64,000 nucleotides of DNA, from contig PKRJ01000006.1 in the NCBI GenBank assembly GCA_017577365.1, positions 1-64,000 of the forward strand, read 5' to 3'. Below are positions 1 to 9,282 of the stretch, piece after piece. How positions within the stretch are numbered: the stretch's first letter is position 1; each line of letters opens with the position of its first letter. Source of the stretch: Gammaproteobacteria bacterium. Lineage in GTDB: Bacteria > Pseudomonadota > Gammaproteobacteria > Steroidobacterales > Rariloculaceae. Position numbers and translations under genes: made by a program. The notes under the pieces are model-generated. The model was given only the letters and a program-made list of their open reading frames with translations, searched no databases and had not been told where the DNA came from.

Positions 1-90
1 GTCGTAACCGGCTAGGCTCGAAATGCCAGCAGGCGCTTCGCTGGACGCTCCGCTGCAGCATTCGATCAGTTCATTCAGGGAGAGAGTCGC

Positions 91-882
91 TTGGAACCTT
101 GGAAGACCGCCATCACCGACGTCGGCAAGGACACGGTCCGAATCGCCGGTTACGACATCGTCGATTTGATGGCCTCTCGCACTTTCACCGACACCATCTT
201 TCTGCTGCATCGCGGTCGTCTGCCGAGCGTGGCCGAGCGCCGGCTCCTCGACGCCGCGCTGGTCGCCGTCGCGGACCATGGGCCGTCGGCGCCGTGCGCC
301 GCCGCGTCGCGGATGGTCGCGACCGCGAACCGAGTCGCGCCGGAGGCGGCCGTCGCGGCCGGCGTGCTCGCGATCGGCGACGCGCATGGCGGCGCGGGGC
401 TCGCGTGCATGAAGGTCATCGCCGATGGGCTCGAGCTCGCGAAGCGGGAAGGCATCTCGATCGAGGAAGCCGCGACCCGGACGGTGCGCGACTTCCGCGA
501 GCGGCGCGATCGTCTGCCGGGTATTGGCCATCGTCGCCACTCGACCGATCCGAGGGCGCAGAAACTCTTCGCGTTGGCGCGCGAAAGCGGGGTCGCGGGC
601 GAAGGCACGGCGTTCATCCTGGCGGTCGAGAAGGCCGCCGCCGAGCTGATCAAGCCGATGCCGGTCAACATCGACGGGGCGCTCGCCGGGGTGCTGCACG
701 ATCTCGGCTTTCCGCCGGTCTTCGGGAAGTTGGTGTTCATCATCGGACGCATCGCCGGGCTGACCGCGCACGTGACGGAGGAATACCTGCGCGAGAAGGC
801 CATGCGAATACACGTTCCGGTGGCCTATGAAGGACCGCCGCCGCGCTCGCTGCCGGACGAATCGAATTCGGACAGGACTTGA
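91..882 (+). CDS. Citryl-CoA lyase-like protein (citrate synthase fold)
   Basis: A 263-residue protein of the citrate synthase superfamily, shorter than a true citrate synthase (about 370-430) and close to stand-alone citryl-CoA lyases, which cleave or form a C-C bond next to a CoA thioester. Active-site signatures are visible: GDAHGG with His99, and GIGHRRH with His147 and His150 followed by DPR (153-155); an Asp near residue 195 in NIDGAL could be the third catalytic residue. The start is TTG, chosen because AGGGAGAGA lies just upstream and no ATG fits. No signal peptide, so cytoplasmic. It is followed 48 bp later by a thiamine-diphosphate enzyme on the same strand, and the two may act on linked CoA or 2-oxo acid intermediates. 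The substrate is unknown. Confidence 0.8.
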   Translation: MEPWKTAITDVGKDTVRIAGYDIVDLMASRTFTDTIFLLHRGRLPSVAERRLLDAALVAVADHGPSAPCAAASRMVATANRVAPEAAVAAGVLAIGDAHGGAGLACMKVIADGLELAKREGISIEEAATRTVRDFRERRDRLPGIGHRRHSTDPRAQKLFALARESGVAGEGTAFILAVEKAAAELIKPMPVNIDGALAGVLHDLGFPPVFGKLVFIIGRIAGLTAHVTEEYLREKAMRIHVPVAYEGPPPRSLPDESNSDRT

Positions 883-930
883 AGGATCTCGACACCAACA
901 GACAACCAGAAGCAGGAGCTCACGAGAACG

Positions 931-2667
931 ATGAACGGAGCGATGTACATTGCGGAGTGCCTCAAGAACGAAGGTGTCGAGAAAGTCTTCGGTCAATGCG
1001 GGCACACGAACTACGCGCTGATCGACGCGTGCCGTCGCCACGGGATCGAATACGTCTCGTTCCGGCACGAGCAGATGGCGGCGCACGCGGCGGACGCGTA
1101 CTTCCGCGTCTCCGGCAAGCTCGCGGTGCTGAACGTGCACTTGTCGCCCGGCCTCACGAACGCGCTGACCGGCGTCGCGACGGCCGCATCGGACTGCACG
1201 CCGATGGTCGTCTTCGCCGGCAACACGCAGACGTATCACCATGCGCGTGAGCCGCACCAGGGCCTCCGCTTCCACGCCGACGCTTCGCAAGGCGACATCT
1301 ATCGCCCGATCTGCAAGCGCGTGTGGCGCGTCGACGACCCGAACTGGCTCCCCGACGTGATCCCGAGGGCGCTCAATCTCGCGAAATGCGGCCGCCCGGG
1401 CGCGGTGCTGATCGACGTGCCGATGGACGTTTTCCAGCGTCCGGTCGACAAGCCCGTCACGCAAACGCATCTCAGGCGCCCGCAGTACGGACGCCCGCTG
1501 CCGGATCCCGCGGGCATCGCCGAGGCGGCCGCGATCTTGAGAGAAGCGAAGCGCCCGGTGATCTTCGCGGGCAACGGCGTGCTGCTCGCCGAGGCGACGA
1601 GCGAGCTGGTCGCGCTCGCCGAGGCCGGCGGCATTCCGGTCGCGACGACGCTGATGGGCAAGAGCGCGATCCCCGAAGGCCATCCGTTCGCGCTCGGCAC
1701 CGGCGGCATCTGGGGTACGCGCGTCGCGGTCGAGTATCTGCACGAGGCCGACGTCGTGCTCGCGATCGGCACTGCGTTCTCGGAATCGGACTGCAACTCG
1801 TGGGACCCGAAGGTGTCGTTCCAGATCCCGCCCGCGCGGCTGATCCAGATCGATATCGACTCGCAGGAGATCGGCAAGATCTATCCGGTCACGGTCGGCA
1901 TCGTCGCCGACGCGAAGGCGGCGCTCGCGGCGCTCCTCGAAGAGTTGACGAAGCAGCCTCCGTCGGCCGCGGCGATCGCGGACCGCCGGCACGACATCGC
2001 CGCGCGCAAGGCGGCCTGGGAGCAGGAGCTCGCCGGCGTTCGCAGCGACTCCGGCCGTCCGATCCATCCGGCGCGGCTGCTCGCCGAGATCGGCAAGGCG
2101 CTGCCCGAGGACGCCGTCGTCGTCACGGACGTCGGCTGGAACAAGAACGGCGCGGGCCAACAGCTGCCCGTGCAGCGGCCGCGGTCGTACATCACGAGCG
2201 GCGGCTTCGCGACGATGGGGTTCGCACCCGCGGCCGCGATCGGCGCGAAGCTCGGCGCGCCCGATCGCAAAGTCGTCTGCCTCGTCGGCGACGGCGGCTT
2301 CACGTCGGTGCTCGGCGCGCTCACGACGGCGGTCGAGCTCGGCACCCCGGTGACTTACGTGCTGTTCAACAACTTCTGCTTCTCGACGATTTGGGCCGTC
2401 GGATCGACCTATTTCGGGAACACCTACGGCACGGAGTTCAAGACGCCGGACGGCAAGGAGTACAACCCGGACTTCCAGCTGCTCGCGAAGTCGTTCGGCA
2501 TCGAGTCCGCGCTCGTCGAGGATCCGAACGAGCTCGAAGGAGCGCTGCGCAAGGCGTTCGCCGTGAACGCGCCTTACTTGCTCGAGGTGCGCACGCGCGG
2601 CGACATCCCGATGCCGCGCACGGGCTACTGGGATATCGCGGACTTCCTGAAGCTCGGGAACGACTGA
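931..2667 (+). CDS. Thiamine-diphosphate-dependent enzyme (acetolactate synthase / decarboxylase family)
   Basis: A 578-residue cytoplasmic enzyme with the three-domain layout of the acetolactate synthase / oxalyl-CoA decarboxylase superfamily: N-terminal pyrimidine-binding domain with the conserved Glu47 in RHEQ, a central domain, and a C-terminal diphosphate-binding domain with GDGG at 453-456 and NN at 480-481. Such enzymes decarboxylate 2-oxo acids or ligate aldehydes. The sequence does not say which substrate, and it lacks a companion regulatory subunit typical of true acetolactate synthase. The ATG at 931 is preceded by AGGAG about 12 bp upstream; an ATG at 943 is possible. Probably co-transcribed with the lyase-like gene upstream and ended by the hairpin at 2707-2730. 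Confidence 0.82.
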   Translation: MNGAMYIAECLKNEGVEKVFGQCGHTNYALIDACRRHGIEYVSFRHEQMAAHAADAYFRVSGKLAVLNVHLSPGLTNALTGVATAASDCTPMVVFAGNTQTYHHAREPHQGLRFHADASQGDIYRPICKRVWRVDDPNWLPDVIPRALNLAKCGRPGAVLIDVPMDVFQRPVDKPVTQTHLRRPQYGRPLPDPAGIAEAAAILREAKRPVIFAGNGVLLAEATSELVALAEAGGIPVATTLMGKSAIPEGHPFALGTGGIWGTRVAVEYLHEADVVLAIGTAFSESDCNSWDPKVSFQIPPARLIQIDIDSQEIGKIYPVTVGIVADAKAALAALLEELTKQPPSAAAIADRRHDIAARKAAWEQELAGVRSDSGRPIHPARLLAEIGKALPEDAVVVTDVGWNKNGAGQQLPVQRPRSYITSGGFATMGFAPAAAIGAKLGAPDRKVVCLVGDGGFTSVLGALTTAVELGTPVTYVLFNNFCFSTIWAVGSTYFGNTYGTEFKTPDGKEYNPDFQLLAKSFGIESALVEDPNELEGALRKAFAVNAPYLLEVRTRGDIPMPRTGYWDIADFLKLGND

Positions 2668-2706
2668 CGCGAACGAGAGCGAAAACGAAAACGAGAGGGA
2701 CGGGCG

Positions 2707-2730
2707 AAGGGGGGCGGGAGCCCCCCTTTG
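2707..2730. terminator. Hairpin terminator between convergent genes
   Basis: A perfect 9-bp stem (AAGGGGGGC / GCCCCCCTT) around a GGGA loop, followed by T residues. It lies between the plus-strand ThDP enzyme and the minus-strand DUF6152 gene and could serve both. Confidence 0.7.
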
Positions 2731-2811
2731 CCTTTCAGGGGGACACCGACGCGACGTGATTCGGCGTGCACCGCGTTATGCTCGGCTCCGCGGGCATCGC
2801 CCTTACGGCGC

Positions 2812-3213
2812 TCAGAACATCGAGCCGCCCTCGACGACCGGCGTGCCGTCCTGCCACGTCGGATGCACGCCCTGGACGAGCACGCCGTATACGCCTTCCG
2901 CGAGGGCCGGTCTGCCGCGCACGATGATGACGTCTCCGGGCTTGAACGTCTCGGCCGTGTAGCCCAAGCGCTTCAGGTGGACGACTGCCGCGCCGCCGTA
3001 GCTGACGTCCCACTGCCGTAGCGTGCCGTCGTCCGCCTCCGCCTCGACGATCAGATACGGATGCGGATTGATGAAGCGCCATTCGACGACCTTGCCGGCG
3101 GCCACGATCTCGCGATCGTGGTCGTAGAGGTTGCGTGTGCTGTGGTGCGCCTCGAGCGAGGCGCTCGCGAGCGCGCAGGCGAGGGCGGTCAAGCCGATTC
3201 CGAGCCGAGTCAT
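2812..3213 (-). CDS. DUF6152 family exported protein
   Basis: A 133-residue protein with a cleavable signal peptide ending about SASLEA, then the family hallmark HHS at the mature N-terminus. The rest is a small beta-rich domain with INPH, W-D-V and PGD..V.G.P motifs as in DUF6152, a periplasmic family of unknown function. Its ATG overlaps the stop of the upstream exported protein (3210-3986) by 4 bp (ATGA), so the two are translationally coupled. A paralogous pair at 15296-16536 has the opposite gene order. Confidence 0.75.
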   Translation of the reverse strand: MTRLGIGLTALACALASASLEAHHSTRNLYDHDREIVAAGKVVEWRFINPHPYLIVEAEADDGTLRQWDVSYGGAAVVHLKRLGYTAETFKPGDVIIVRGRPALAEGVYGVLVQGVHPTWQDGTPVVEGGSMF

Positions 3214-3986
3214 CGTTCACTCCGGTAGTCGATGCGTTCGATCGGCGGATCGTCGGGATAGCGCGGCGGCAGCAATCGCAGCGCGTGCCGCGCGGCGTCG
3301 AGATCGCACTGCCACGACGGATCCCACTCGTCGTCGTAAGGCCGTGACGTCACGCGGAACGACCAAGGCTCCTTCAAGAAGAACGTGTCGATCGTCGTGA
3401 CCTCGAGCACCAGGTTCTCTCCGTCGCGATAGAAGCGCTCCGTGACTCGCTTCTGCGTCGACGACGGGAGCCGAAAATCCGCGTTCAAGCCCTGCGGGTC
3501 GAACGTGAAGCGGTCGGTCGTGACGATCAGCGCGCCGTCCTCGTAACGTCCGGTCGAATGACCGAAATAGAAGAACTCGTTGACGGCGGGTTCCTCGTGA
3601 CCGTGACCTTCGAGCCACACGGTTCTGACCACGTCGTCCTTGCCATAGTGAATCAGGACGCGATCGTCGAGCTGCTCGATTCGGTACGCGTAGGGATCGG
3701 TCCATAGATGGGGTATCGAGATCGGCGCGCAGTCGTATTTCGGCTGCGCGGCCTCGTCGATCGCGTCCCGATACGCTCTCGCGCGCTGCGTCAGCCGAGG
3801 ATCGTCCTCCTCGAGGACCATGCACGAAAGATCGAAGCCGGCGGCGCTGCACGTCCCGAATTGCCATAGACCGGAAAGATTCGGAACGGGCTCGGAATCG
3901 GCGGCCGATGTGCCCGAAAGCATCAAGGCCGCCGCGGCCAGCACCGGAGTGCATCGCGCAACGCGCTCGAAAGACGAACGTGCCAT
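3210..3986 (-). CDS. Exported protein of the 'GHSxGRxEDGaL' family, partner of DUF6152
   Basis: A 258-residue protein with a signal peptide (hydrophobic stretch near residues 12-28, cleavage around TSAADS). The mature part is probably all beta, with a Cys-containing 'LSGLW..GTC' start and the motif GHSTGRYEDGALIVTT near the middle. The same motif recurs in the product of 15296-16129 and, changed to GDSRGYWDGTTLVVET, in 4779-6224. I recognise the family only as proteobacterial secreted proteins of unknown function. It is coupled by an ATGA overlap to the DUF6152 gene, which suggests the two products work together in the periplasm. Confidence 0.7.
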   Translation of the reverse strand: MARSSFERVARCTPVLAAAALMLSGTSAADSEPVPNLSGLWQFGTCSAAGFDLSCMVLEEDDPRLTQRARAYRDAIDEAAQPKYDCAPISIPHLWTDPYAYRIEQLDDRVLIHYGKDDVVRTVWLEGHGHEEPAVNEFFYFGHSTGRYEDGALIVTTDRFTFDPQGLNADFRLPSSTQKRVTERFYRDGENLVLEVTTIDTFFLKEPWSFRVTSRPYDDEWDPSWQCDLDAARHALRLLPPRYPDDPPIERIDYRSER

Positions 3987-4204
3987 CGAGCCTCCTTCCG
4001 CTCGAGGCCGTAGTCGTTGCGCGCACGAGAAGAATGCGCGCGCAACAAAGCCTCGAGCCGGCTTGGATCGCGCACCTGGAAGTCGACCGCTATTCTACGC
4101 CGTTCGCGCGCCGACCGCCGCGAATCGACCGCCGGGACGCCCGCGATGTCTACGGTTCGGGTAGGGGGCGTTTCGCGGCGCTGCGCGCGTGCTCGGCGCA
4201 CGAG

Positions 4205-4238
4205 AAAAAGAGCAGCGGCCGGGAAGCGGCCGCTGCTC
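4205..4238 (-). terminator. Rho-independent terminator after the CHRD gene
   Basis: A perfect 12-bp GC-rich stem (4210-4221 with 4227-4238) with a 5-base loop. Read on the minus strand it is followed by a run of T residues, a classic intrinsic terminator about 40 bp after the CHRD gene. Confidence 0.85.
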
Positions 4239-4278
4239 GAGCGTGGAAGGTTCCGCGCCGAAGCCGCGGAACGAAGGG

Positions 4279-4728
4279 TCAGTTCTGCAGAGGCCCGCGC
4301 AGCGCCCCGACGGGATACTCCTCGGTGATCACGACGAGGTAGTACTCGCCCGGCGAGCGCGCGATCCGCTCGACGATTCCGGGCGCGGCGGATTTTCGCC
4401 GCGCGACGGCCTTGCCGCGGCCGGTCTGCTCGACGACGAGCGGGACCTCGACGTTCCCGTCTCTGCCGGTCGGGCCTTTGCGAATCTGCATCATCGTCGG
4501 CGTGGCGATATTGGAATACGTGAGCTCGACCTCGACCTCGTTCGTCTCGGGCCTGAGCGTCACGCGGGCTTGGCCGCGGCCGTCGGGATCTCCCGAGGCC
4601 TTCGGTCCCGTCAGCGTCACGTCGAAGACCGCGTCGTCCGCAAGAACGGCGAGCGGGGCGAGCAGCAGCGCGCACGCCGCCGCTTTCAGAACCGACGATC
4701 CGATGCGGAGCTCGGCTTTTCTTTTCAC
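4279..4728 (-). CDS. CHRD-domain exported protein
   Basis: A 149-residue protein: a signal peptide (hydrophobic AACALLLAPLAVLA, cleavage before DDAVF) and one CHRD domain. Domain marks are the TYSNIATPTMMQIRKGPTG segment and, near the end, the pair 'GEYYLVVITEEYPVGALRG' that closes CHRD domains. CHRD proteins are extracytoplasmic and of uncertain role. The open frame extends upstream, but the GTG at 4728 is preceded by GAGAGGAGA at good spacing and directly precedes a signal peptide, so it is the likely start. It lies downstream of 4779-6224 and is probably in the same transcript; the hairpin at 4205-4238 ends it. Confidence 0.75.
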   Translation of the reverse strand: MKRKAELRIGSSVLKAAACALLLAPLAVLADDAVFDVTLTGPKASGDPDGRGQARVTLRPETNEVEVELTYSNIATPTMMQIRKGPTGRDGNVEVPLVVEQTGRGKAVARRKSAAPGIVERIARSPGEYYLVVITEEYPVGALRGPLQN

Positions 4729-4778
4729 TTCTCGTCTCTCCTCTCGCGTGTCGCGTGTCGAATCGGCGCGCACGAGCT

Positions 4779-6224
4779 CTACTTGCCGATCCGCTTGAAC
4801 GTCACCGGCATCGTGCCCTGGATGCTGAAAATGCCGCCTTCCAGCGTGCCCTTGTCGGTCAGCGTGATCGCGGCGTTCCACGGATCGACGTTCGGGAACG
4901 TGAACTGGATATCGCGTCCGTCGACGCGCAATTCGCGGAGCGGCCGGTCGATCTCGCCGAGCGTCGTGCCGACCAGGCGGGCGTTGATCGTGCCGTCGCC
5001 GTTGTCGACGAACTCGATCTCGATGTCGAGATCGATCGTCGCGATGTACGGCCGGCCGACCCAACGGCCGTTCAGCGCTTTCGCGACGTCCGCCCCGACG
5101 GGGACCGGCGCCTGCTCGGGCTCGGGCGTCGGGTGCGCACGCTCGTAGCGGTTCGTCTCCGTGAAGTTCCGCACGATCGTGTTTCCTTCGTGGCATGCGT
5201 ATTCCGGCCACCCGTAATTCGGATCGTGCCGCATCGGATAGCGCACCGTGAACGGCCGGGTGAGGATCACGGGATCCTCGGTCGTGATCTCGTAGAGCCA
5301 CGTGTCGTCGTTCAGCCGGATGATGCGCTCGACCGTCTTGATCTGGTCGCTGTGCGCGAAGCGGTTACCGGCCGGCGAGCCCTGCACGGCGAGATTGATC
5401 AGCGGATTGTTGATCGCCATGCCGTCGGGATAGTTCGTCGTCTCGACGACGAGCGTCGTGCCGTCCCAATACCCGCGCGAATCGCCGAGCCACTGCCTGA
5501 TCTCCGGCGCGAGGTGCTCGCGGCCGTCGAGCGGAATGATGCGCGCCTCGTGAATCATCTCCGTTTGGAAGACGACGTAGCCCGGCGTCTGCCAGATGCG
5601 GAAGCCGCCGTTGTAGCGATACGGCATCATCATCGACGGCATGCCGCGCGTGACGCAGCGATCCCAGCTGTCGTAGTCGTCGACCCAGTCGAACGTGATG
5701 TCCTCGCCCGGCAGCGCCCAGTCGCTGCCCATCTCGTACGCGCGGAGTTTGCCCTCGAGCGTCAGCGGCGGCAGCAGGCCGCCCGGCGGATCGACCATCA
5801 GGTTCGTCTGGGCCTGCGGAATACGGTTCGCCTGGAAGCCTGCCCTCATCGCGGCCGCGAGATCTCTCGCCATCAGCTCCGCGTAGCGGTCGACCTGATT
5901 GCGATATTCCTCCATGCGCGCGTTGAAGACGTCCTCGGGCCACCATCGCATGCTCATGTCGCACGGCTCCGCGCCGGGACGGTAACTGTCCGCGCAGCGC
6001 TCGAGCGGCACGCGCGACGCTTGCATCATGTCGAGCGTCGCCTGAATGTCCGGGTCGCCCCACGGCGTCATCGGATGCACCCAGCCCTCGGGCGTCTCGA
6101 TGAAATGATTCGCCTCGCTGGGTTTGCCGCGGATGCTGTCGTTGATTTGCGCGAGCGTGACCGCCGGCACGGCCGCAAAGCCGGCCGCGAACAGCGCGCG
6201 TCGAATAGCCGTGGCTGCCTTCAT
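4779..6224 (-). CDS. Exported protein of unknown function (GxWDGxTLVVET family)
   Basis: A 481-residue protein with a signal peptide (hydrophobic core at residues 10-24, cleavage after TLA). The central part has conserved aromatic and polar motifs such as GDSRGYWDGTTLVVETTN and a following TERI-like segment, typical of a large family of uncharacterised periplasmic proteins in Gammaproteobacteria. A C-terminal beta-rich segment (about 390-481) resembles a separate small domain. The shorter products of 3210-3986 and 15296-16129 share the central motif, so the window carries at least three members. Function unknown. The CHRD gene follows 50 bp downstream. Confidence 0.65.
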   Translation of the reverse strand: MKAATAIRRALFAAGFAAVPAVTLAQINDSIRGKPSEANHFIETPEGWVHPMTPWGDPDIQATLDMMQASRVPLERCADSYRPGAEPCDMSMRWWPEDVFNARMEEYRNQVDRYAELMARDLAAAMRAGFQANRIPQAQTNLMVDPPGGLLPPLTLEGKLRAYEMGSDWALPGEDITFDWVDDYDSWDRCVTRGMPSMMMPYRYNGGFRIWQTPGYVVFQTEMIHEARIIPLDGREHLAPEIRQWLGDSRGYWDGTTLVVETTNYPDGMAINNPLINLAVQGSPAGNRFAHSDQIKTVERIIRLNDDTWLYEITTEDPVILTRPFTVRYPMRHDPNYGWPEYACHEGNTIVRNFTETNRYERAHPTPEPEQAPVPVGADVAKALNGRWVGRPYIATIDLDIEIEFVDNGDGTINARLVGTTLGEIDRPLRELRVDGRDIQFTFPNVDPWNAAITLTDKGTLEGGIFSIQGTMPVTFKRIGK

Positions 6225-6335
6225 CCCCCCGCTCCTATCCGTAGAGAACGTCGTACCCGATCGTTGCCGAAAAGGTAACTCGCCGGCGGCGGAAGGTCCA
6301 CCGCCGCCCCGAAACGGGAATGATTTGCACCGACG

Positions 6336-6360
6336 GCCCGAGCGGTCGAAGCGCTCGGGC
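6336..6360 (-). terminator. Hairpin after the cupin gene
   Basis: A perfect 9-bp stem (GCCCGAGCG / CGCTCGGGC) with a 7-base loop, 27 bp past the cupin stop on the minus strand. There is no strong T run, so it is less certain than the other hairpins. Confidence 0.45.
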
Positions 6361-6386
6361 GTATCGGCGGGGGAGACTCGCGTGCG

Positions 6387-6842
6387 TCACTCGCGCCGCG
6401 TCGCGATGATCGCGAGCTCCCGGTAGCGTCCCTGCTGCTCCCACGTGCCCTTGTAACCTTTCGGCACGACGAGCGCGTCGCCCGGATGGAACTCGTGCAC
6501 CGTGCCGTCCGGCTCGGTCAGCACGAGCTTGCCGTTCAGCACGAGCACGAACTCGTCGTATTCGAGCGGGCGGTTGCGATGGTCGGTCTTCGCGGGCGTC
6601 GACTCGACGACGACGACTCGCAGCTCCTCGCCTTCGAACAGCCGGGCGATCTCGAACTCGAGCTCGCCTTCGACGAGGATGTCGACCCATCCATCGTTCG
6701 GAATGGGCGTCAGCCCGAGCCCCGCCATCTTGTCCGGGTCCATGCGCACCGGCGACGGTCCTTGATCCGTTTGCGCGATTGCGCCGAGGCTCACGAGGGC
6801 GAGCAGTGATGCCGCGAACGATGCGCCTTTGAGCTTGGTCAT
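6387..6842 (-). CDS. Exported cupin-domain protein
   Basis: A 151-residue protein: a signal peptide (SFAASLLALVSLGAIAQ) followed by one cupin barrel at about residues 60-148. The second cupin motif is seen as PGDALVVPKGYKGTWEQ; the first as EYDEFVLVLNGKL. The usual metal-binding His cluster (HxH...E) is poorly conserved, so it may be non-enzymatic or bind a ligand without metal. The ATG at 6842 has GGGAGG 7 bp upstream, which fixes the start against a much longer open frame. It lies 107 bp downstream of the M49 peptidase on the same strand and may share its transcript. Confidence 0.72.
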   Translation of the reverse strand: MTKLKGASFAASLLALVSLGAIAQTDQGPSPVRMDPDKMAGLGLTPIPNDGWVDILVEGELEFEIARLFEGEELRVVVVESTPAKTDHRNRPLEYDEFVLVLNGKLVLTEPDGTVHEFHPGDALVVPKGYKGTWEQQGRYRELAIIATRRE

Positions 6843-6949
6843 GTGTTTCCTCCCGCTCGGATCGACTCTTATGTAATTCGACGGGCCGCGCGGCTCGTCG
6901 GCGCGGCCGGCACGATGGTACCCCAACGAAAAGCGGGAGGTAGGGCGCG

Positions 6950-9064
6950 TCAGAAATTCCAGGTCGGCAGCGCGGAGTAGCGCTCCGCGTAATAGAGCAT
7001 CTGCGACGCGAAATCCGTCGGGTACGAGATCTCGACGTCGACGATCTCCCCGTTCTCCTCGATCGGCGTCAGCACGGGGTTGATGAATCCGGCATACGGC
7101 GGGATGTCGAGCGCGGCGTAGCGCTCGAGCACCTCCGCGTGCAGCTCCGGATCGACCTTCACGCCATACGTCTCGACGAGCCTCGCGGCCGCCTCGCGAT
7201 CGCCTTGCGATTTGATCCGCTGCAGCTCGCGGAGCTGCCGGCCAAAGATCTCGCGCAGCGCCTCGTAGTCGCGGATATCGAAGTAGGTCTTGCCGTCGCG
7301 CTCGACGCGCACGATCACGCCGTCGGCGCTCCCCATCTCGAACGCCCATGCGGCGACGAGCTGGCGGTTGCGCATGTGATCTTCCTCGAGGTCCTTGCCG
7401 AGCTCGACGCGCTGCAGCTGCTGCATGAGGCCGTTGCGGATATACGTGTCGCACATCGTGTATCCGGCCTCGACCGAGGGCAGCAAACCGAGCTCGACCA
7501 TCTTCGGGTCGGTCATGAAATAGAGCGCGACGAGATCGGCCCGGCCTTCCTCGATCGTCGAGCCGTAGCCGCCGAGCGTCTCGTGCAGCTGTCCGACGCC
7601 CGGCTCGAGCGTTCCCGAGGCATGGCCGATCACCTCGTGCATGTCCGTCAGGAGATCCGACGTCAGCACGCCGTACGCCTCGTACCGCTCGATCTCCTCG
7701 GCGTCGTGCGCGAACTCCTGTGCCGCGCCGCCCCGCACCGCATCGTAGGCGTGAACGATATTCGCGAGGGTGATCGACTTCGAGCCGTGCTCGCGGCGGA
7801 TCCAGTCCGAGTTCGGCAGGTTGATGCCGATCGGCGTCGACGGCGACGCGTCGCCCGCCTCGACGACGACGTTGATCACGCGCCCGGTGATGCCGGTGAC
7901 GTTGGCCTTCTTGTGCGCGTCGAGGATCGGCGAGTTGCTCTCGAACCATTGCGCTTCCGCCGCGATCGTTGCGATCCGCCGCGTCGCGACCGGATCGACG
8001 ATCTGCACGACGGCCTCGTACGAGCCGCGCATGCCGATCGGGTCGTTGTAGACCTCGATGAAGCCGTTGATCGTGTCGACGTTCGACGCGTCGTCCGCGA
8101 CCCACGCGACGTTGTACTCGTCCCAGTCTTCGAGATCGCCGCTCCGGTAATACTCGACGAGACGCTCGAGCGCTTCGCGCTGCGCGTCGTTCTCGGCGAC
8201 CTCGATGGCGCGCTCGAGCCAATGGACCGTGCGCTCGATGGCTTCGCTATAGAGGCCGCCGACGCGCCAGACCTGCTCGATGAGCGTCCCGTCGGCGCGC
8301 TTGACGAGACGCGAGTTCAAGCCGAGCGAGACCGGCGTCGGATCGTTCGGATCGCGCATCGCGGCGTAGAACGCTTCGACCTCGGCGTGCGTGATGTCCG
8401 GGCCGTAGAAGTTGACGGCCGACGCCGCGACCGGATCGACCCCGGCCGCGCGGTTGACGAGCTTCGCGTCGACGCTCGGATCGAACATCACGGGACGGAG
8501 CTCTTCGAGCAGCTCGTCGATCGACTGCCCTTCGCGCGTCGGAAACTCGCCGGGCGTCGCGCGCACGAATTCGGCGAAGGCCTCGAAGCCGAAGCCCGGC
8601 CGGAATTTGTCGTTCGAGTAATGGTGATGAATACCGTTCGCGAACCAGATGCGTTTCAGATAGAGCTCGAGCGCGCGGAAGTCCTCCGTGTCGCGGTCGC
8701 CGGGGTAGTGCTTGACGATCTCCTCGAGCGTCCGCTTGATCGCGAGGTTGTAACGATGTTTCTGGTCGTAGATGATCTCGCGGCTTTCGAGTGCCGCCTC
8801 GTAGAGGAAGTACAGCAGCTTCTTCGTCTCGAGATCGAGCGACTCGAATCCGGGGACGCGATAGCGGAGGATGCGAACGTCGGCAAAGCGTTCCGTCTCG
8901 TAGACGAAACCGTCCGGGTCGGCCGCGACGAGCCCGTCGGATCTCGGAGGCGCGCCGCTCCCTCCGTCCTCGGCAGTCTCGACATCGCCCGGCGGCTCGG
9001 ATGGGCTGCAGGCCGCGAGCACGAGCGAGAGCAGGAGGACGGAGAAGAACCCGATCGGTCTCAT
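6950..9064 (-). CDS. M49 (dipeptidyl peptidase III family) zinc peptidase lipoprotein
   Basis: A 704-residue lipoprotein. The N-terminus is a signal with lipobox LAAC near residue 20, so the enzyme is anchored to a membrane facing the periplasm. The zinc site is HEVIGH at 476-481, with the third-ligand motif EEGRAD at 505-510, the arrangement of M49 metallopeptidases, which release dipeptides from oligopeptide N-termini. The 24-residue gap between motifs is shorter than in mammalian DPP III but resembles bacterial members as I recall them. The ATG at 9064 was chosen because it directly precedes the lipoprotein signal; the frame is open further upstream without a credible start. The cupin gene follows. 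Confidence 0.85.
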   Translation of the reverse strand: MRPIGFFSVLLLSLVLAACSPSEPPGDVETAEDGGSGAPPRSDGLVAADPDGFVYETERFADVRILRYRVPGFESLDLETKKLLYFLYEAALESREIIYDQKHRYNLAIKRTLEEIVKHYPGDRDTEDFRALELYLKRIWFANGIHHHYSNDKFRPGFGFEAFAEFVRATPGEFPTREGQSIDELLEELRPVMFDPSVDAKLVNRAAGVDPVAASAVNFYGPDITHAEVEAFYAAMRDPNDPTPVSLGLNSRLVKRADGTLIEQVWRVGGLYSEAIERTVHWLERAIEVAENDAQREALERLVEYYRSGDLEDWDEYNVAWVADDASNVDTINGFIEVYNDPIGMRGSYEAVVQIVDPVATRRIATIAAEAQWFESNSPILDAHKKANVTGITGRVINVVVEAGDASPSTPIGINLPNSDWIRREHGSKSITLANIVHAYDAVRGGAAQEFAHDAEEIERYEAYGVLTSDLLTDMHEVIGHASGTLEPGVGQLHETLGGYGSTIEEGRADLVALYFMTDPKMVELGLLPSVEAGYTMCDTYIRNGLMQQLQRVELGKDLEEDHMRNRQLVAAWAFEMGSADGVIVRVERDGKTYFDIRDYEALREIFGRQLRELQRIKSQGDREAAARLVETYGVKVDPELHAEVLERYAALDIPPYAGFINPVLTPIEENGEIVDVEISYPTDFASQMLYYAERYSALPTWNF

Positions 9065-9282
9065 GACGGTCGTCCGTGCGTGCAAGGGGTCGTCCGAATT
9101 ATACGCGGGCGGGCGACGTTTTCGGGGCCGGCCCATTGCCCGCGCGAAGCCGCCGCCGCTCTTCGCGGCATTGCCATACGGTAGGTGCTGCGCAACAATG
9201 CGCGCGACGCGCGCCGTGCCGCGAGTAGGCCTTCGGTCTGCGGCAGCGGCACCTTCCGGATGGTCTCGCCTGCCGGTCACCG

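Noticed and set aside
931..2667. Acetolactate synthase large subunit (ilvB)
   Set aside because: No small regulatory subunit follows, the neighbours are unrelated to branched-chain synthesis, and several substrate-region residues differ from what I expect, so only the superfamily is named.
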